From assembly GCA_017591395.1 (NCBI GenBank), contig WEDG01004933.1, positions 1 through 64,000 of the forward strand: 64,000 nt of DNA, in the 5' to 3' direction. Position numbers and translations under genes: made by a program. Below the pieces are notes generated by a model. The model searched no databases and was not told the DNA's origin. It saw nothing but the letters and a program-made list of their open reading frames with translations. Shown here piece by piece: positions 1 through 26,634 of the stretch (position 1 is the first letter of the stretch; each line of letters begins with the position of its first letter). The stretch is from Schistocephalus solidus. Taxonomy: Eukaryota > Platyhelminthes > Cestoda > Diphyllobothriidea > Diphyllobothriidae.

Positions 1-968
1 CTCGTCATTGGGGGAGCGTAGGCGCTGATGATGGTGGCGAACTGGTTTCCCTGAAGTGGCAGGCGGAGGCTCATCAGGCGATCATTGATACCCTGCGGCA
101 GACAGGGTAGACGTCCCACGATGTCGTTACGGATGGCAAAGGCAACACCAGCGTCGCGTCGCTCTGCCTTTGGCCGGCCGCTCCAGAAGAAAGTGTAGCC
201 GGCCCCCACCTCCTCCAGCTGACCTTGCTTAGAGAATCAGGTCTCACTGAGAGCAGCAATGTCCACCTTGTAGCGCGCCAGTTCCCGAGCGACTAGCGCC
301 GTCCTCCGTTCCGGCCGGTTGCTCCTATGATTGTCTAAAAGAGAACGAAAATTCCAGGCTGCTAGTGAGTGGACTCACCCGAGCAGCCTGGAGAGTATTG
401 CGAGGGGGATGGGGACGGGGGGTATTGTTGTTTGTTTGAGTTTTACGACCGCGTAGTTTGCGATCTGCGAGCCGCGGCCGGCTGCAGAAGACGTGAGACC
501 CAGCATTTTTTTAGGGCACATTTTCTAGCCCCTTCCTCCGCGAGGAGGCAAGCAGTGCTATCCCTAAATAGGGCTGCTCGGACATCCCAGACGGCTGCCG
601 AACTCCACTATGAATCACGGATTTGTTTTAGTGGGAGAACGACCCGAGTTAGTCTGGGCCGCCTACGGGGTTGCTGTCGCCCCCACCGTAGGACTTTTTG
701 AGAGGGGGGAGGTGGGAAGTTCGGGAGTCAGGCATACCGAGTGTGGAGGCACACACAACCCCGGAGACCCTCACCTGGTTTAGCCCGCCGGTCGTGACGG
801 TTGCCTGGGTTGTGGCCGCTGGGAAGAACCCAACTTCGAGGAGCCACAGGTGAGAGTTGGGTACCAGTTAGAGGCGGCCACAGGAGCATTCACCACCTGT
901 ACGAGACAAATGGAGCGACCAAATGCAAGCTGTGTGGTGCTGCCCCTAACTAGTACCCCTACACCCCT
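1..968 (-). mobile_element. LINE copy A: 5'UTR and start of endonuclease domain, cut by the window edge
   Basis: This block matches, base for base over long stretches, the 5' ends of the LINE copies ending at 44394 and 58499 (minus) and beginning at 60508 (plus). Reading the minus strand from about 968 gives the GC-rich 5'UTR. The endonuclease reading frame follows below position 370, including LSETR-like and YAPP-type segments (74-259 and on to position 1). The element runs off the left edge, so its RT and zinc-finger parts are not visible. Open frames inside 369-998 lie in the untranslated leader and are not genes. Confidence 0.85.
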
Positions 969-975
969 TAGAGGG

Positions 976-998
976 CATACACACACACACACACACAC
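976..998. repeat. (CA)n microsatellite
   Basis: A short CA run sits between the 5' end of LINE copy A and the first SINE-like tail unit. Confidence 0.85.
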
Positions 999-999
999 G

Positions 1000-1358
1000 A
1001 CAGTTCGACCGTCGTAGTCCGACGATGTCCACCGTATGCTCCATGGGAAAGTGAAGTAGGGACGGTGACTTACGCGTGAATTAGTTTTAAGTGATAGTAG
1101 CCTTGCGCTGCAGCTACCGCAGTCTCTCCTCCTCCCCCACCTGAACCCGGTGTCATGACAGAGTCAAGAAGATCGGAGGCGTGAGAGGACGCAGGTGGCT
1201 GGTCCCCTAAGTCCTAGCCGCCCCTAGGCGTGCCACCACACCTCCATGTTCGGCATTTGTTATGGGAGCGCAACCCGAATAACGCCTGCCGTGCCCTAAT
1301 GTTGCCCCCGTGTTGGTTCAACGCATCTACCACGTGGCCCGTTTAGGGGGCAAACACA
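1000..1358 (-). mobile_element. SINE unit 1 (LINE-tailed)
   Basis: The unit starts (as its 3' end on the minus strand) with CAGTTCGACCGTCG, the terminal motif of the LINE 3' tails in this window. Its other end reads into CACGTGGCCCGTTTAG, a 5' segment absent from the LINEs but present in the plus-strand copies at 8121-8488 and 58812-59193. It is therefore a SINE-like element sharing its roughly 200-bp tail with the LINE. Confidence 0.7.
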
Positions 1359-1361
1359 CGG

Positions 1362-1749
1362 CAGTTCGACCGTCGATTTCGACGATGTCCACCGTATGCT
1401 CCATGGAAGGGTGGAGCAGGGACGGTGACTTGCGCGTGAATTAGTTTTAAGTGATAGTAGCCTTGCGCTGCAGCTACCGCACTCTCTCCTCCTCCACCTG
1501 AGCCCGGTGTCAAGACAGAGTCAAGAAGACCGGAGATGGGAGAGGGCGCAGGTGGCTGGCGCGGCCGGAGCCGCCCCTGGGCGTGCCACCACACCTGGCT
1601 CGGATCCCACGGATTGGGAGTGCCATAAATACCACATTAAGAAGGAGCCATTGCAACTTGTCTCTCAGTCCGCCAGTCAGCCACTCCACACAAAACACAC
1701 ATTGGGCTGACCACGCGGTCCGAGTTATCCCGTCAGTTGGCAAACACGT
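1362..1749 (-). mobile_element. LINE 3'-tail fragment (unit 2 of the array)
   Basis: The unit has the same terminal motif as its neighbours. Internally it carries the LINE 3'UTR version (TGGCTCGGATCCCACGGA and following), as in the tails at 38305-38700 and 49000-49339. It is thus a severely 5'-truncated LINE rather than a SINE. Confidence 0.7.
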
Positions 1750-2092
1750 CAGTTCGACCGTCGTAGTCTGACGATGTCCACCGTATGCTCCACACCATGT
1801 TGGTGCGGGGACGGTGACTTGCGCGTGAATTAGTTTTAAGTGATAGTAGCCTTGCGCTGCAGCTACCGCACTCTCTCCTCCTCCCCACCTGAGCCCGGTG
1901 TCAAGACAGAGTCAAGAAGACCGGAGGCGGGAGAGGACGCAGGTGGCTGGCGAAGCCGGAGCCGCCCCTGGGCGTGCCACCACACCCACATCTTCGGCAT
2001 TTGTTATGGGAGCGCAACCCGAATAACGCCTGCCGTGCCCTGATGTGGCCCCCGTGTTGGGCCAACGCATCTATCACGTGGCCCGTTTAGGG
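1750..2092 (-). mobile_element. SINE unit 3 of the array
   Basis: This is a further head-to-tail unit with the CAGTTCGACCGTCG end and the SINE-specific segment (GGCATTTGTTATGGGAGCGC). It is followed by a long CA run. Confidence 0.7.

Positions 2093-2094
<2 letters not shown>

Positions 2095-2175
<81 letters not shown>
2095..2175. repeat. (CA)n microsatellite, about 80 bp
   Basis: A pure CA run lies at the junction of two SINE units. It probably grew from the short CACACA found at the tail end of each unit. Confidence 0.95.
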
Positions 2176-2177
<2 letters not shown>

Positions 2178-2180
2178 AGA

Positions 2181-2540
2181 CAGTTCGACCGTCGTAGTCC
2201 GACGATGTCCACCGTATGCTCCATGGTGAAAGTGGAGCAGGGACAGTGACTTGCGCGTGATTTAGTTTAAAGTGATAGTAGACTTGCGCTGCATCTACCG
2301 CACTCTCTCCTCCTCCCCTACCTGAGCCCGGTGTCAAGACAGAGTCAAGAAGACCGGAGGCGGGAGAGGACGCAGGTGGCTGGCGCGGCTGGGTCCCTTA
2401 AGTCCAAGCCGCCCCTGGGCGTGCCACCACACCCACATCTTCGGCATTTGTTATGGGAGCGCAACCCGAATAACGCATGCCGTGCCCTGATGTGGCCCCC
2501 GTGTTGGTCCAACGCATCTACCACGTGGCCCGTTTAGGGG
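2181..2540 (-). mobile_element. SINE unit 4 of the array
   Basis: This is the fourth tail unit in the same orientation. It is nearly identical to units 1 and 3 and ends at the CACGTGGCCCGTTTAG segment. Confidence 0.7.
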
Positions 2541-2582
<42 letters not shown>

Positions 2583-2586
2583 CGAC

Positions 2587-2619
<33 letters not shown>
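2541..2619. repeat. (CA)n microsatellite with a GACGACGA interruption
   Basis: Two CA runs are separated by a short GACGACGA at about 2581. Confidence 0.9.
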
Positions 2620-2621
<2 letters not shown>

Positions 2622-3540
2622 CAAGTACTCAAGCAGTACATGGTGGTCAGGCGTTAGTGATCAACACCACTGCGGTTTTTGCTGCTGGCGCGCCTGCCGC
2701 CGTTTCCGGATTTTGGCACTGGTCCACGTCTTCTACCTACCGCCGTGCTGTTTGCCCTCCTTATATGTAGCCCTGACAGCTTCAGGGGAGAGGGCGGGGG
2801 GGGCGGCTAGAAAGACATGTAGCTACTTCAGCGGACGCGGCTCCATCCTTCTCACATCTTGCCCGTTCACACCATTTGTGGGGACGTCGACCGTCAGTCC
2901 GCCCGCACCTCCATCTGACTCACTGCCTGGCCGGGAATGCACGGACAGCGAGTGGGGAAATCCGCGGTTTGCCCTCAGTGCGAAGGAGAACCATTTGGGC
3001 GCCCAACCACCCAATATTATCTCGGCCGTCATTCTCACGGTAGTGTCGATGGTTGGGTGTCGGTTCTCATCACATTACGCTTGCTTAACCTTCTGTCCAC
3101 TTTTGCACGGATTGGACTATGCGTACTTTTCCCTGCGAACTCGCGGAATCAACTTCCTATGGTAGTGGAGCGTTTCCGCGTTACCTTTGAGCTCCAGATC
3201 TAAAGCCTTTCCGGGCTCTGCTGTGGCGATGAGTAAGCAGTCAGTGAGAATTTTTCCAGATCCTGGTTTTGAGTTCATATCTGGCTACCGAACACACCGT
3301 GGCTTCATTACAATCCGGTTTGTAAAGCTGAACTTCATTAGATTCGAGTAGAGCGCAGTCCTTATATGCGGACCCAAGTATTTACTACGTGTCGAACATT
3401 ATTCCAGGGATGCTTTGCTTCACTGGAGTTTAAAATTCGCGCACCTGCGGGCAAAACACAAATTTTCCAACCAATTATAGCCCAACATTTAAAATGTCAT
3501 CTGAAATGATTGTGCATGCAGGTTTCCCCTTACGAAATCT
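2620..3540. other. Unassigned intergenic stretch
   Basis: I recognise no gene or repeat family here. A 150-codon open frame (2713-3165, plus) and an overlapping one in another frame have no motifs I know, no splice context and no partner exons, so I do not call them genes. Confidence 0.5.
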
Positions 3541-3916
3541 GGTAAGCATGCCTTTGATGGTCGCCCAAGCAGGATACGGGAATAGAAAACGCCCATAGTG
3601 CGTGTGACTTTGCGCTAAATTCTAAGGAGATTATGTTTTGGGGTTAGCGTTAAGTTTAGGCCTAGGTTTAAGTTTGAGGTTATGGTCAGAGTTGGCGGTT
3701 CAAGTTTTTATCGTGTTACCTGTAGGGTTGAGGTTTAGAGTGGGGCTAGGGTTAAGATTCAGGGGACAGTTTATTTTCATGTTAGGGCTAGTGGTGGCGT
3801 TAAGAAACGGGGATGTTTACCATTCCTGAAATTTACCGCAAGGCCACCTGTTTTTTGCGGACAGGGCGGTTCCTCTTCCCGTGTCCTGCTTTGGTGCCCA
3901 TACAAGGCATCCTTAC
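3541..3916. mobile_element. MITE copy M1 (terminal inverted repeats, telomere-like interior)
   Basis: The left end reads GGTAAGCATGCCTTTGATGG. The right end reads CCATACAAGGCATCCTTA, its approximate reverse complement, and the pairing continues inward about 50 bp on each side. The interior (about 3640-3790) is a degenerate GGGTTAG/TTTAGG-like array. The same structure recurs at 11703-12034, 12659-13020 and 34850-35229. No transposase is encoded, so this fits a non-autonomous DNA element. Confidence 0.7.
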
Positions 3917-6591
3917 TAACTTATTTTCCCCAGTTTAGCGTTTTTTATGTTCGGTTGATTTTCTGGTTTAGCGATATAAGTTCATCCACACCTTAAACCT
4001 AGTAAGTTGTCTTTCTGAGGCGTTTAAGGGGTCTTTATATGAAAATTTTCCTTAGAACCACATATAATACAAGGGTGTGTCGCTAAGGGTGCAATAGGCA
4101 AGACACAGACAGCTGTTTCACGGTTTTTACCGATCATCAGTACGTCATACGCCTTGTGCAGTTAGGTATATACAAAAGTCAAACAAACGTGTGACGCTCA
4201 CTGATTTTGTTAGGATCTCACTCGATCCCATTCTGTCCGCCCACCAGCCTGCTACTGGTGATAAACGAACGGATGATGGCTTTTCACTTCGGATTTGCTC
4301 ATGAAGACTCTGTAAAAACAAGCGCGAATATACTAAAGGTGCAACTTTTTCATGTTAGAAATAATGCAAGAACACTACATTAGGCACCTGTCCTGAACTC
4401 TCCCAAAGAGTAGCTTGTTCGTTCAGGAGCGTTTTTTTGCTATTCTGCATACCCTTTTGAATTTCTTTCAAATATTTCACTTTCAAATCACGCAATCACC
4501 CAAAGTTTCATCGATTAATTCTGTTTGTTAAGAAAATTTTTTCCTCAGGCCCGTATTTTCATAATGATCAACAAATAGGCGTGCGTACAGTGCGCAGACG
4601 AACACCGACCTCATTTGGTATACTTTAAATTGGAGTAAACGTTTATTTGAATAAGAACTTTTAGCATTCAGATCAGCCGGAGCAGGTATTAAGCGGGGAA
4701 TGCCGCAAAAATGCTACATTGCCAGTCGCCGCAACATGAGTTCCGTCGCAGATGGCATCCGGCGGAATGACCACATTGAAGTCGACTGCTGTTCACGCAT
4801 ATTCAGTGAATCAGTCAAGCAACGATCACAGTTAACCCCCTAAAATTTCCTCTTACTGATAGCTGATTTTTCTTGTAAAATATGTAGTTACGCGCTTTTA
4901 TCTAAGGACTCCTCCTCGTATAGAGTATGAACGGCAAGTTTGGGGCCTCATAGTAGACTTGGTTCGGGCTGACAACTGGTACAGTTCGAGACTGCTCCTG
5001 CCACACCCTTGCGTTCCAGGCAGGACTTGATGCACCTCAATTATATGGCTTTGGAAGTTGTCAACTGACAGGTTAATGCATCGTTTACAGTGAACGAAAA
5101 TTATCGCTGTACCTCCCAAACGTCTTCAACTGAAAACTACCTAACCGCCAGCTCGCGTCCTCTATCTCGGATCCTCGAGTTTTAACATTTGTTGCACACC
5201 AGTTGTCGCCCAAATAACTACACTTTATCCTCCTCCTCCTCCTCCCCCTCCTCCTCCTCCTCCTTCTCCTCCTCCTCATCCTCCTTCTCCTCCTTCTCCT
5301 CCTCCTCCTCATTTTCTTCCGTCTACCAACTGTGGGTTCATCTTTCCCCGTTCCATATTCTCCTGTAACGTGTTTTGGCCGGCCCTGCAACGCAAATCAC
5401 CTCCCTCTCTGTCTTTCTCGCGTTCGCTCCTCGCCGTTGCTCTCTATCCCAGCCTTGTCTGTGTGTGCGAACTGGCAGACAGGCTCTTGGCACGTCATTT
5501 TGCATGATGTGTGTGTGCGTGTGTGCCCCCGCGCTTGGACACCTCTGCGCACACATTAACGTACGCGCCGCTCGGAAGGCGCGGGGGGCATCAGCAGATG
5601 TTTTGTCGCATCCATGATGCTTCATTCATTATCCTGTGTGGTCCATGTCCGTTGACAGTTGCATCTTCACGCAGTCACTGGAGCATGTACATATACATAC
5701 ACGTGCCTGCGCCTTTTGAATTCGATCGAAAAGCAAGTTTGGACTTGTACCCCCCACACCCCCACCTCGCACAGTCGGGCCACTGCCCCCTCTACTGCCG
5801 TCACCCCGTGCATGGACACTCATAACTCATCGGGCTGACAAAGTACCCCCGTCACTTCTTCTCCTTTTGTCTTTTATAATTTTACAGTTCCGTTGTTTAG
5901 CCAGGGTATCTACTATTTGATTCCGTGCAATAAGATGTGACGGTTTGACGTAGGACTGCAGAGGTTTTAGGAAATTCGCGTTCTTAGTATGAGTGGTGAG
6001 GGAGTCTAGTTCCCCGTCTCAGTTAAGCATGCAATACCTGATCTAACGGCTAGATTGCCTCGGAGACCACGGCTGAATTTAATCAGTGTAAACTTCTTGA
6101 CTTGTGGTAATCCAAAATTCACCAGATCGTGATTAAATCATACGAGTATTTTTCGAAAGTTGGTGTGGGAATACATACGTATAAATATTTTACCCTATCC
6201 TGCCCAGGACATGCTGGGGTGAAGAAAGTTACTACGTGCTAAAATCGGTCCTTGCAATGCCAGCGGCAGCATAGGCGAATCACATTGTAAGCGCTTGCTG
6301 AATTGTTATGCTCTGAATTCGGAGCCTTTTCATAATGGAGAACGCCTCACCTGATTTCCCGCGTGGTGGTATCTACGATGTTTTCTGAGAAATTCTCAAC
6401 CATGTGCGCGTCATTGCTTCCAATGAAGTGATTCTTATCGCCTTGGTGTCTGTTGTTACTACTCGGTAAATATGACAACACGCGTTTGTCCGCTCACGAA
6501 CTCTGTGCGCAACCTAGTTATGCGAACCGATGGTAATCTATATGTGATATTACTGTCTACTAAATAATAAAAGTAGATGTTTTATTTTTAG
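3917..6591. other. Unassigned stretch upstream of the first visible glypican exon
   Basis: This is probably intron and/or intergenic DNA. I searched by eye for the preceding glypican exon (the YC...C...W region) and did not find it. The only clear feature is the pyrimidine microsatellite at 5227-5310. Confidence 0.4.
5227..5310. repeat. (TCC)n microsatellite
   Basis: An imperfect TCC/CCT run. The arginine-rich open frame on the other strand is an artefact of it. Confidence 0.9.
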
Positions 6592-21167
<14,576 letters not shown>

Positions 21168-22468
21168 CTACTTCGATGGTTGGCTGTGCTTCCTTGCATC
21201 CCGTCGTGCCCTCTTATTCGCTCCTGACCTCTTCTCCGGTTTAATGATTCCGGTCATGTAAATACCGTTCCACATTTACCATGCACCTACCCTCATATAT
21301 ATATATATGACTTGCGCACCCGTACGTCCGGCCTTACCCCTCTCGCCCCCTCAGCGTTACTGTTGCTGCGATAAAATGTCTCCAGTAGTCCATAGACTAC
21401 GGACTCTGCAAACTGTCTTCCACATCTCACTTTCCCTCCCTTCCCTCGGTTCTGACTCGAGAATGCATTGCCGCTTAGTGCGCGCTCCACTCCTTAATCC
21501 CGTAAACCGAGAGCAACTGAATCATAATTATTGCAATCAACATAAACAATAATGGTTACATTACACATACAAGCAAAGCAATCGCCTGAATGAGGTCGAT
21601 GGGATTGCTGCCCTCCAGAAACCAATCAACTCTACCTGCGCCCTTCTCCATTTTATGCAATCTGACCGCTGCACGATTTAGAACCTCACATCTAATACAT
21701 GCATATACAGACTAGCTGACAAAGTGTACACGAACAGGTCCCTTAAAGTGCATTGATAAGTGACGAAACGATCATGTCTTGACCACGGTCTCCTCCCTTC
21801 CACATGCCTCCGGCCCATTGTCCGCGGCCAGTAATCTTTTCTCGGATATGGTTTTTAATCTGGACTTTTTTCTACCTGTCCGGCTTTTGCGAGTGTTGAT
21901 GTTGCGGGCCCTTGACTCGAACAGGGTTTTCGGGTGCAAGCTATCGCTCATCGGGCTATCCAAACACAGGTTCACGTCCCCCCGCCATAATCAATAGTTT
22001 GATCTGCCAAACTACAGCACGATACTATTTTACATTTTCTCACCCGTTTACCCGTCCGCTTATAATATTCCTGTCTATGCCGATGGGAACAGATAGGGCT
22101 TAGAGGGTTGACGGTTGCTCTTCAAGCGCCCATAACTTGGACCACGCAGAGGCTGCCTATCTGGTAACCGAACGCAAATATATATAGCAATAGGCAACCT
22201 GACCATGCATTCCCTCTAAAAGACGGTAGACTCACTGCAGCCTGCCGAATCCTCCGAGACTATTTATGACTTCAGAAGCCTGATTTTATTGGAGAGAGAG
22301 AGAGAGAAAAAAAGAGAGTGAGAGAGAGATAGCAGTTGGGTGGGCTGCTGTCCAGTACGCAGGTCCATCGCTACCTGTCAAATGGGTATAAATGAAATGC
22401 CATGCGATGTTAGGTCGAAAAAAACCTAGTGCACCACAATAAACGGATTTCTATTAAGAAATTTTGGC
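21168..22468. other. 3' flank of the glypican gene
   Basis: This probably includes the 3'UTR. I see no AATAAA within the first kilobase after the stop; the nearest is at about 22436. Small AT and GA microsatellites occur at about 21295 and 22291-22331. Confidence 0.4.
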
Positions 22469-23279
22469 AAGATCGTAATATGCGACCCAACTCAGGGAAC
22501 AAAGGGTAATTCAGCATGTAATACGCGGTAATACTACATGTCAATGTAACCCTATCCATTGTGTTCATTAGAGTTAGCATCCTTTGTCAGGTTAGTATAG
22601 TCACCCAATAGTTCGCTGGCGGTAGGAAGACCGAAGTGTCGGATCAAATGGCTACTTTCCAAGCGACTATAAGGACGCCGTGGTAGTTTCAAACCGCATC
22701 CGTTTTAGTTTGATAACGACAGATCGCGCATAGTGAGCCTCATTCTTACTTCCGTTGAGATCCGAATGAACGTGGGTCAGGTCGGCTAGGAAGGATATCG
22801 CGCATGGCCATTTCTGGCTTATTAGCCATCATCAGCCAGTCATATCCAACTCCAGACTCTGCGGCGCCCGAGGCTTGAACTCTCAACCTGTTCCAGTCTC
22901 CTTTGTCTCTGTCAGTCATGTTATTCTGCCTACATAATTAGCCACCCTGCGGCTGTTGGCAGGGCTCGAGAGTGAGCCCCAAGGCACAACGGGACGAGTG
23001 AGTCCTGTAACCCATCGGCGAGAGCCTAATTACCATAGATATCACGCATATTGGTCGACGTAAGGTAAAGCCACCAGTTCTCGCAATCCGCACACCTATA
23101 GGGGCAAGAAACTATTGGGCGACCCTACAACCCAGCAACGAATTTAACCCTTACAAAAACAATGGATAGGGTCAGAATTACGATGGCGCACTCCTTTTCT
23201 TTCTTTGGCCCCATCCATAAAAATACTATTAGTACCGACCTATCCTTTGTTCCCGAGTTGGGTCACATATTACGTTCTT
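22469..23279. mobile_element. Foldback element with long inverted termini (about 0.8 kb)
   Basis: The left end AAGATCGTAATATGCGACCC pairs with the right end GGGTCACATATTACGTTCTT. The pairing continues inward through the GGGAACAAAGG, CCCTATCCATTG and CACCCAATAGTT blocks, spanning roughly 150 bp at each end with gaps. The interior includes a tRNA-like GAGGCTTGAACTCTCAACC. No open frame is present, so it looks like a non-autonomous DNA transposon or foldback element. Confidence 0.6.
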
Positions 23280-24367
23280 TCCGATATTTTGACTGGGCGT
23301 CTGCTTGATTGTCTACTCGGCTTCCGAAGCGTCAGCTCAGTGTGAACCTTCGGTATCCACTGTCAACAACCAGAGAAATGCGATCCCAGCTAACCTCAAT
23401 AGCCAGGAACCTTGCCAACCGATGTGTCCTTTAACTAGCTTGTAGATTCAGGAGGCATCACGGGAAGCATGTCATGACGAGGGATCTTCCTTCGCGTAAA
23501 GGTCAAGTATGCCCGAGTCCGAACTTTCACGCACTTACGGATACCGAGTTAGACAGGTTTGTCGGCTACCATGAAGTCTGTGGTTTGACTGTCTGGTTGA
23601 GGAAAGAGAAGGTCGATTGTTGGAGGGATGGGGGCGAACACGGGCGATATGTTTTGGTGGAGAAGTTGCAGATAGTCGCTCCGTTGCCAGCCCTAAGAGA
23701 GAGAGAGAGAGAGTTGCAGGGTGGGATTTCGGCCACCTCCCTCCGCGTCCCCTCGATGGGACGCGGGTTTGGAGTGAATAGAGAAAGCGCATATGTTATT
23801 TCTAAATTAGTGCCGCGCCGTATTCCTTTAAATACAAAAACATTCTTGTAAAGCACTGCCCTTATATGATAGTCTCTGATGATGCACGCGAGCGTGACTC
23901 CGAAACGTAAGCCGAATAAAACTCATTTCAGCGATCACATGTCCTTCTTCTCAGCTGCTTTCTAGTACCTGCATTTTCACCTGCATAGACAATTTCACTC
24001 ACAGTCGAATTGGGGATAACTGATGGGAACGAGTGCCTTGATGAACAATGCAGAGCAATGCTTGCTTGTAGTCAACTAGCAAATAACGAATCACTGGTCT
24101 GCTCGAAGCTCGCGTTTACGTCCGCACGAGATCGCTCATCGATGGCGGCGGGTGCGGACTCGTGTGAGGAAGAACTAGGATTTGCCTTTAGGACTGCAGG
24201 GGCACAGCGCCACCACAAACGCGCCTGCATCCTTTTGTCCACTGAACAGTTCTGATAGCCCCATCGGTTCGTCTGTCGGACACGATGACGATCAGCATCC
24301 AAAAGGAGCACTGACTTATGCACGATTCGGATTACAGTTAGGGAGATACCTGCAGCATCTACTTTAA
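23280..24367. other. Unassigned stretch
   Basis: I recognise no gene. A retroelement-like end (ACTCCGAAACGTAAGCCGAA followed by AATAAAA) lies at about 23890-23930. The overlapping open frames at 23474-23856 and 24010-24449 show no domain or splice support. Confidence 0.35.
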
Positions 24368-25580
24368 CTATCCTTCCCACGCCCGTCGTGCACCTACTAA
24401 CAAAACTGGAGGCAGGTTTGGAAGCAGCGCATGCAGCAGCATAAAGCACTTGCGTACGCGTGCCAAGACTGCCTGATATCTCCTCACGATATTGTCACAG
24501 CGAGTGCGGACTGCCTCATGTGAGACAAGGTCGGTGCACTTCACTCGAAGGATAGTCCTTAAGCAGTGGTGATAGAATACCTCTAGGTTTCGCTCATCTT
24601 CCACGTACACAGCTCAGAATCCACAACCGTAGATGAATGAAGAGACGGATGCAGGTTTACACGCGAATTTTCGTGGCCATGTAGATATCGCGTAGAATCT
24701 ATAGGCACTTTCTGAGGCTTGAGAAAACCCGGCGAGCAGCATTAATTCTGGAGACAATGTTGTCCATATTATCTTCATTCGGCAGCAACCTTGCCCCAAG
24801 GCATTCGAAACTGTCTACTTCATGTCAACAGTTATAAGGCTCGAGAGGTGCGTTCTCCTGGTCAGGGACGCATCTTAAAAACACTTCAGCCTTACCGGCG
24901 TTTAGGGATAAATTAACCAAATTCGCGACCTAATCGCCCGTGACACCATGGACCGCAGATCACTAAGGTTTGAAGTTAATGAGGCGATATGGTAGGTAAA
25001 GTCGAGATTACTCAACTGGCATCCGGATACAAGCTCAACCTCGTCAACTTCCTGTAGAACCTTGCAAAGCATCTAGTCAATAGTGCATCTAAACACAATA
25101 GGTGACAGAATACAACCTTGTCAAGCACCACACCCATTTTCCGATGGTTTGAATGAATTGCTATGGGTCAGAGTTCGCGCTGTGGTGAAGTGATAGTACG
25201 CCTTGATCATAGAAATGATTTTTGCCGGAACAACATATAGTGCCAGTATCCCCCATAGAGACTCAAGATGGACGCAATCGAAAGGAACAGTAAAGTCAAC
25301 AAAACAGACGACTGGCGGTTATCGGTAGCTATGGCTGAACTCAAGGCACCTCAGTGTGGATATCCGGGGCCACACATCCATGCCGAGCACGGAATCCGGT
25401 CTGGTTGGGTCTCGACCTAGTGTCGCACACAATCTGAACTCGTGAGTGCCTGAGTCAGGGATTCGGACGTCAGAGAGGCAGCAGGCATCCATATTGCACT
25501 GACAGTCTGCGAGCCACCAAACTCTGGGTACCAGGGTCAATGAAAATTCGCACATTTCAGCATCCAATATCAAGACCCTG
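24368..25580 (-). mobile_element. Decayed LINE of a second family (APE endonuclease and RT remnants)
   Basis: Reading the minus strand from about 25573, CCLSDVRIPDSGTHEF matches the start of an APE-type endonuclease. RT-like FVDFTVPFDCVHLESLWGIL and CILSPIVF follow, then the C-terminal RNLEVFYHHCLRTILRVK and SHEAVRTRCDN. Frames change repeatedly, stops are present and most of the endonuclease is missing. It is related to the RTE/CR1-type families common in flatworms and distinct from LINE copies A-F. Not functional. Confidence 0.7.
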
Positions 25581-26029
25581 TTCCTGATTGAGCATTTCAG
25601 ATCGCATACTACGCGCTCGCACCACGGGACCAGGGTTGAGGAGCGCGTTGGTTCCCACGGACGCCGGATCCACGGATCGTAATACCGTAGTCGGACATAT
25701 TTTCAAGAGGTTTCTTGGGAATTGTGAGTACGGGCGGTTCCCCAACAGCCACTCGAACTATTTTTTGTGGGGGTTGTCTCCTCTAACGGATTTCGGCTTC
25801 CCAAACCTCAGCCCTCTGTACCATGGCAGCATTGTCGCTGCTGGTTCGCGACTACTTATTCTTCGGACCCGCGTCTGCTTATTTCACAGCTAGCCTTTAC
25901 TCGAGGCCGTTGCACTATCCACCGCCTATGGACACGTGTTACCAGCAGCTAGGCTAACGGACAGCCGCTCTTCCCCGCTTGACAACCAAGCCTAGTTGAA
26001 GTTGCTGCACAGTTCTTTGCTGTTGTCCT

Positions 26030-26175
26030 TCCTAGGCGATCCCAGACTGCGTGACTTTAGGTTGAGGCCCAACCAAACCGGACTCAGTGCTCGGCGTGGA
26101 TGTGCGGACCGGATATCAGCACTGAAACTGGAAGAATTATCCGGATATGTTAACGAGGCTGACGTCATAGTGGTT
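26030..26175 (+). mobile_element. Fragment of the same second LINE family, opposite orientation
   Basis: The segment with CCCAACCAAACCGGACTCAG and GGCGTGGATGTGCGGACCGG is the inverted counterpart of 25340-25425. It is short and isolated. Confidence 0.55.
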
Positions 26176-26634
26176 TTCATTCTCTTGTTTCCATTCTTCA
26201 GTACAGACACCACATCAACCGAGCTCATTAAATAGGAACGAGCTGATCCCCCATGCTTGCTTATGCATCTCACGGAACCAAAGAACAAGAATGGCGAAAA
26301 GACTGAAACTTAATCGATTATATGACCTTCATCGGGCGGTTGATGTCAAGCAGCCTGTTTAACTGATAAAGAGGTTCAGCCGGCACTGAATATGCTGAAA
26401 GACAAAACTCCGTTTGAGCGGAAATAAAGGGAACGCAGATTTGCCATATAATTTGAAAGGTACTCGAAGGGACAATGTCAGTGTTAGATCCTGGTCCTTA
26501 ACAGCAATAGCGCGCCAATCACATAGCGATTAGTCACTCAGTGCATTTAGTCTACCAGTGACTTGCCCAAAAATTTGGCAGTCTTAAGCGGCACTGACGT
26601 TTGAGACCTGCTCTATGAAGGTCACCACTCCTGC

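Noticed and set aside
369..998. Open frames in the leader of LINE A (and equivalents at 43789-44449, 57856-58594, 60404-60625)
   Set aside because: They recur only because the 5'UTR is repeated. The frames are not kept intact among copies.
2713..3165. 150-codon plus frame
   Set aside because: Cys/Ser/Pro-rich with no motif I know. An overlapping frame is equally open. No supporting exon structure.
3640..3790. True interstitial telomere or chromosome end
   Set aside because: The TTAGGG-like words are highly degenerate and always lie between the MITE inverted repeats, so they belong to the element.
5085..5390. Arg-rich 101-codon minus frame
   Set aside because: Produced by the TCC run at 5227-5310.
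24010..24449. Overlapping open frames just downstream of the decayed LINE
   Set aside because: Part of the minus frame overlaps LINE remnants and the rest shows no domain. No splice support.
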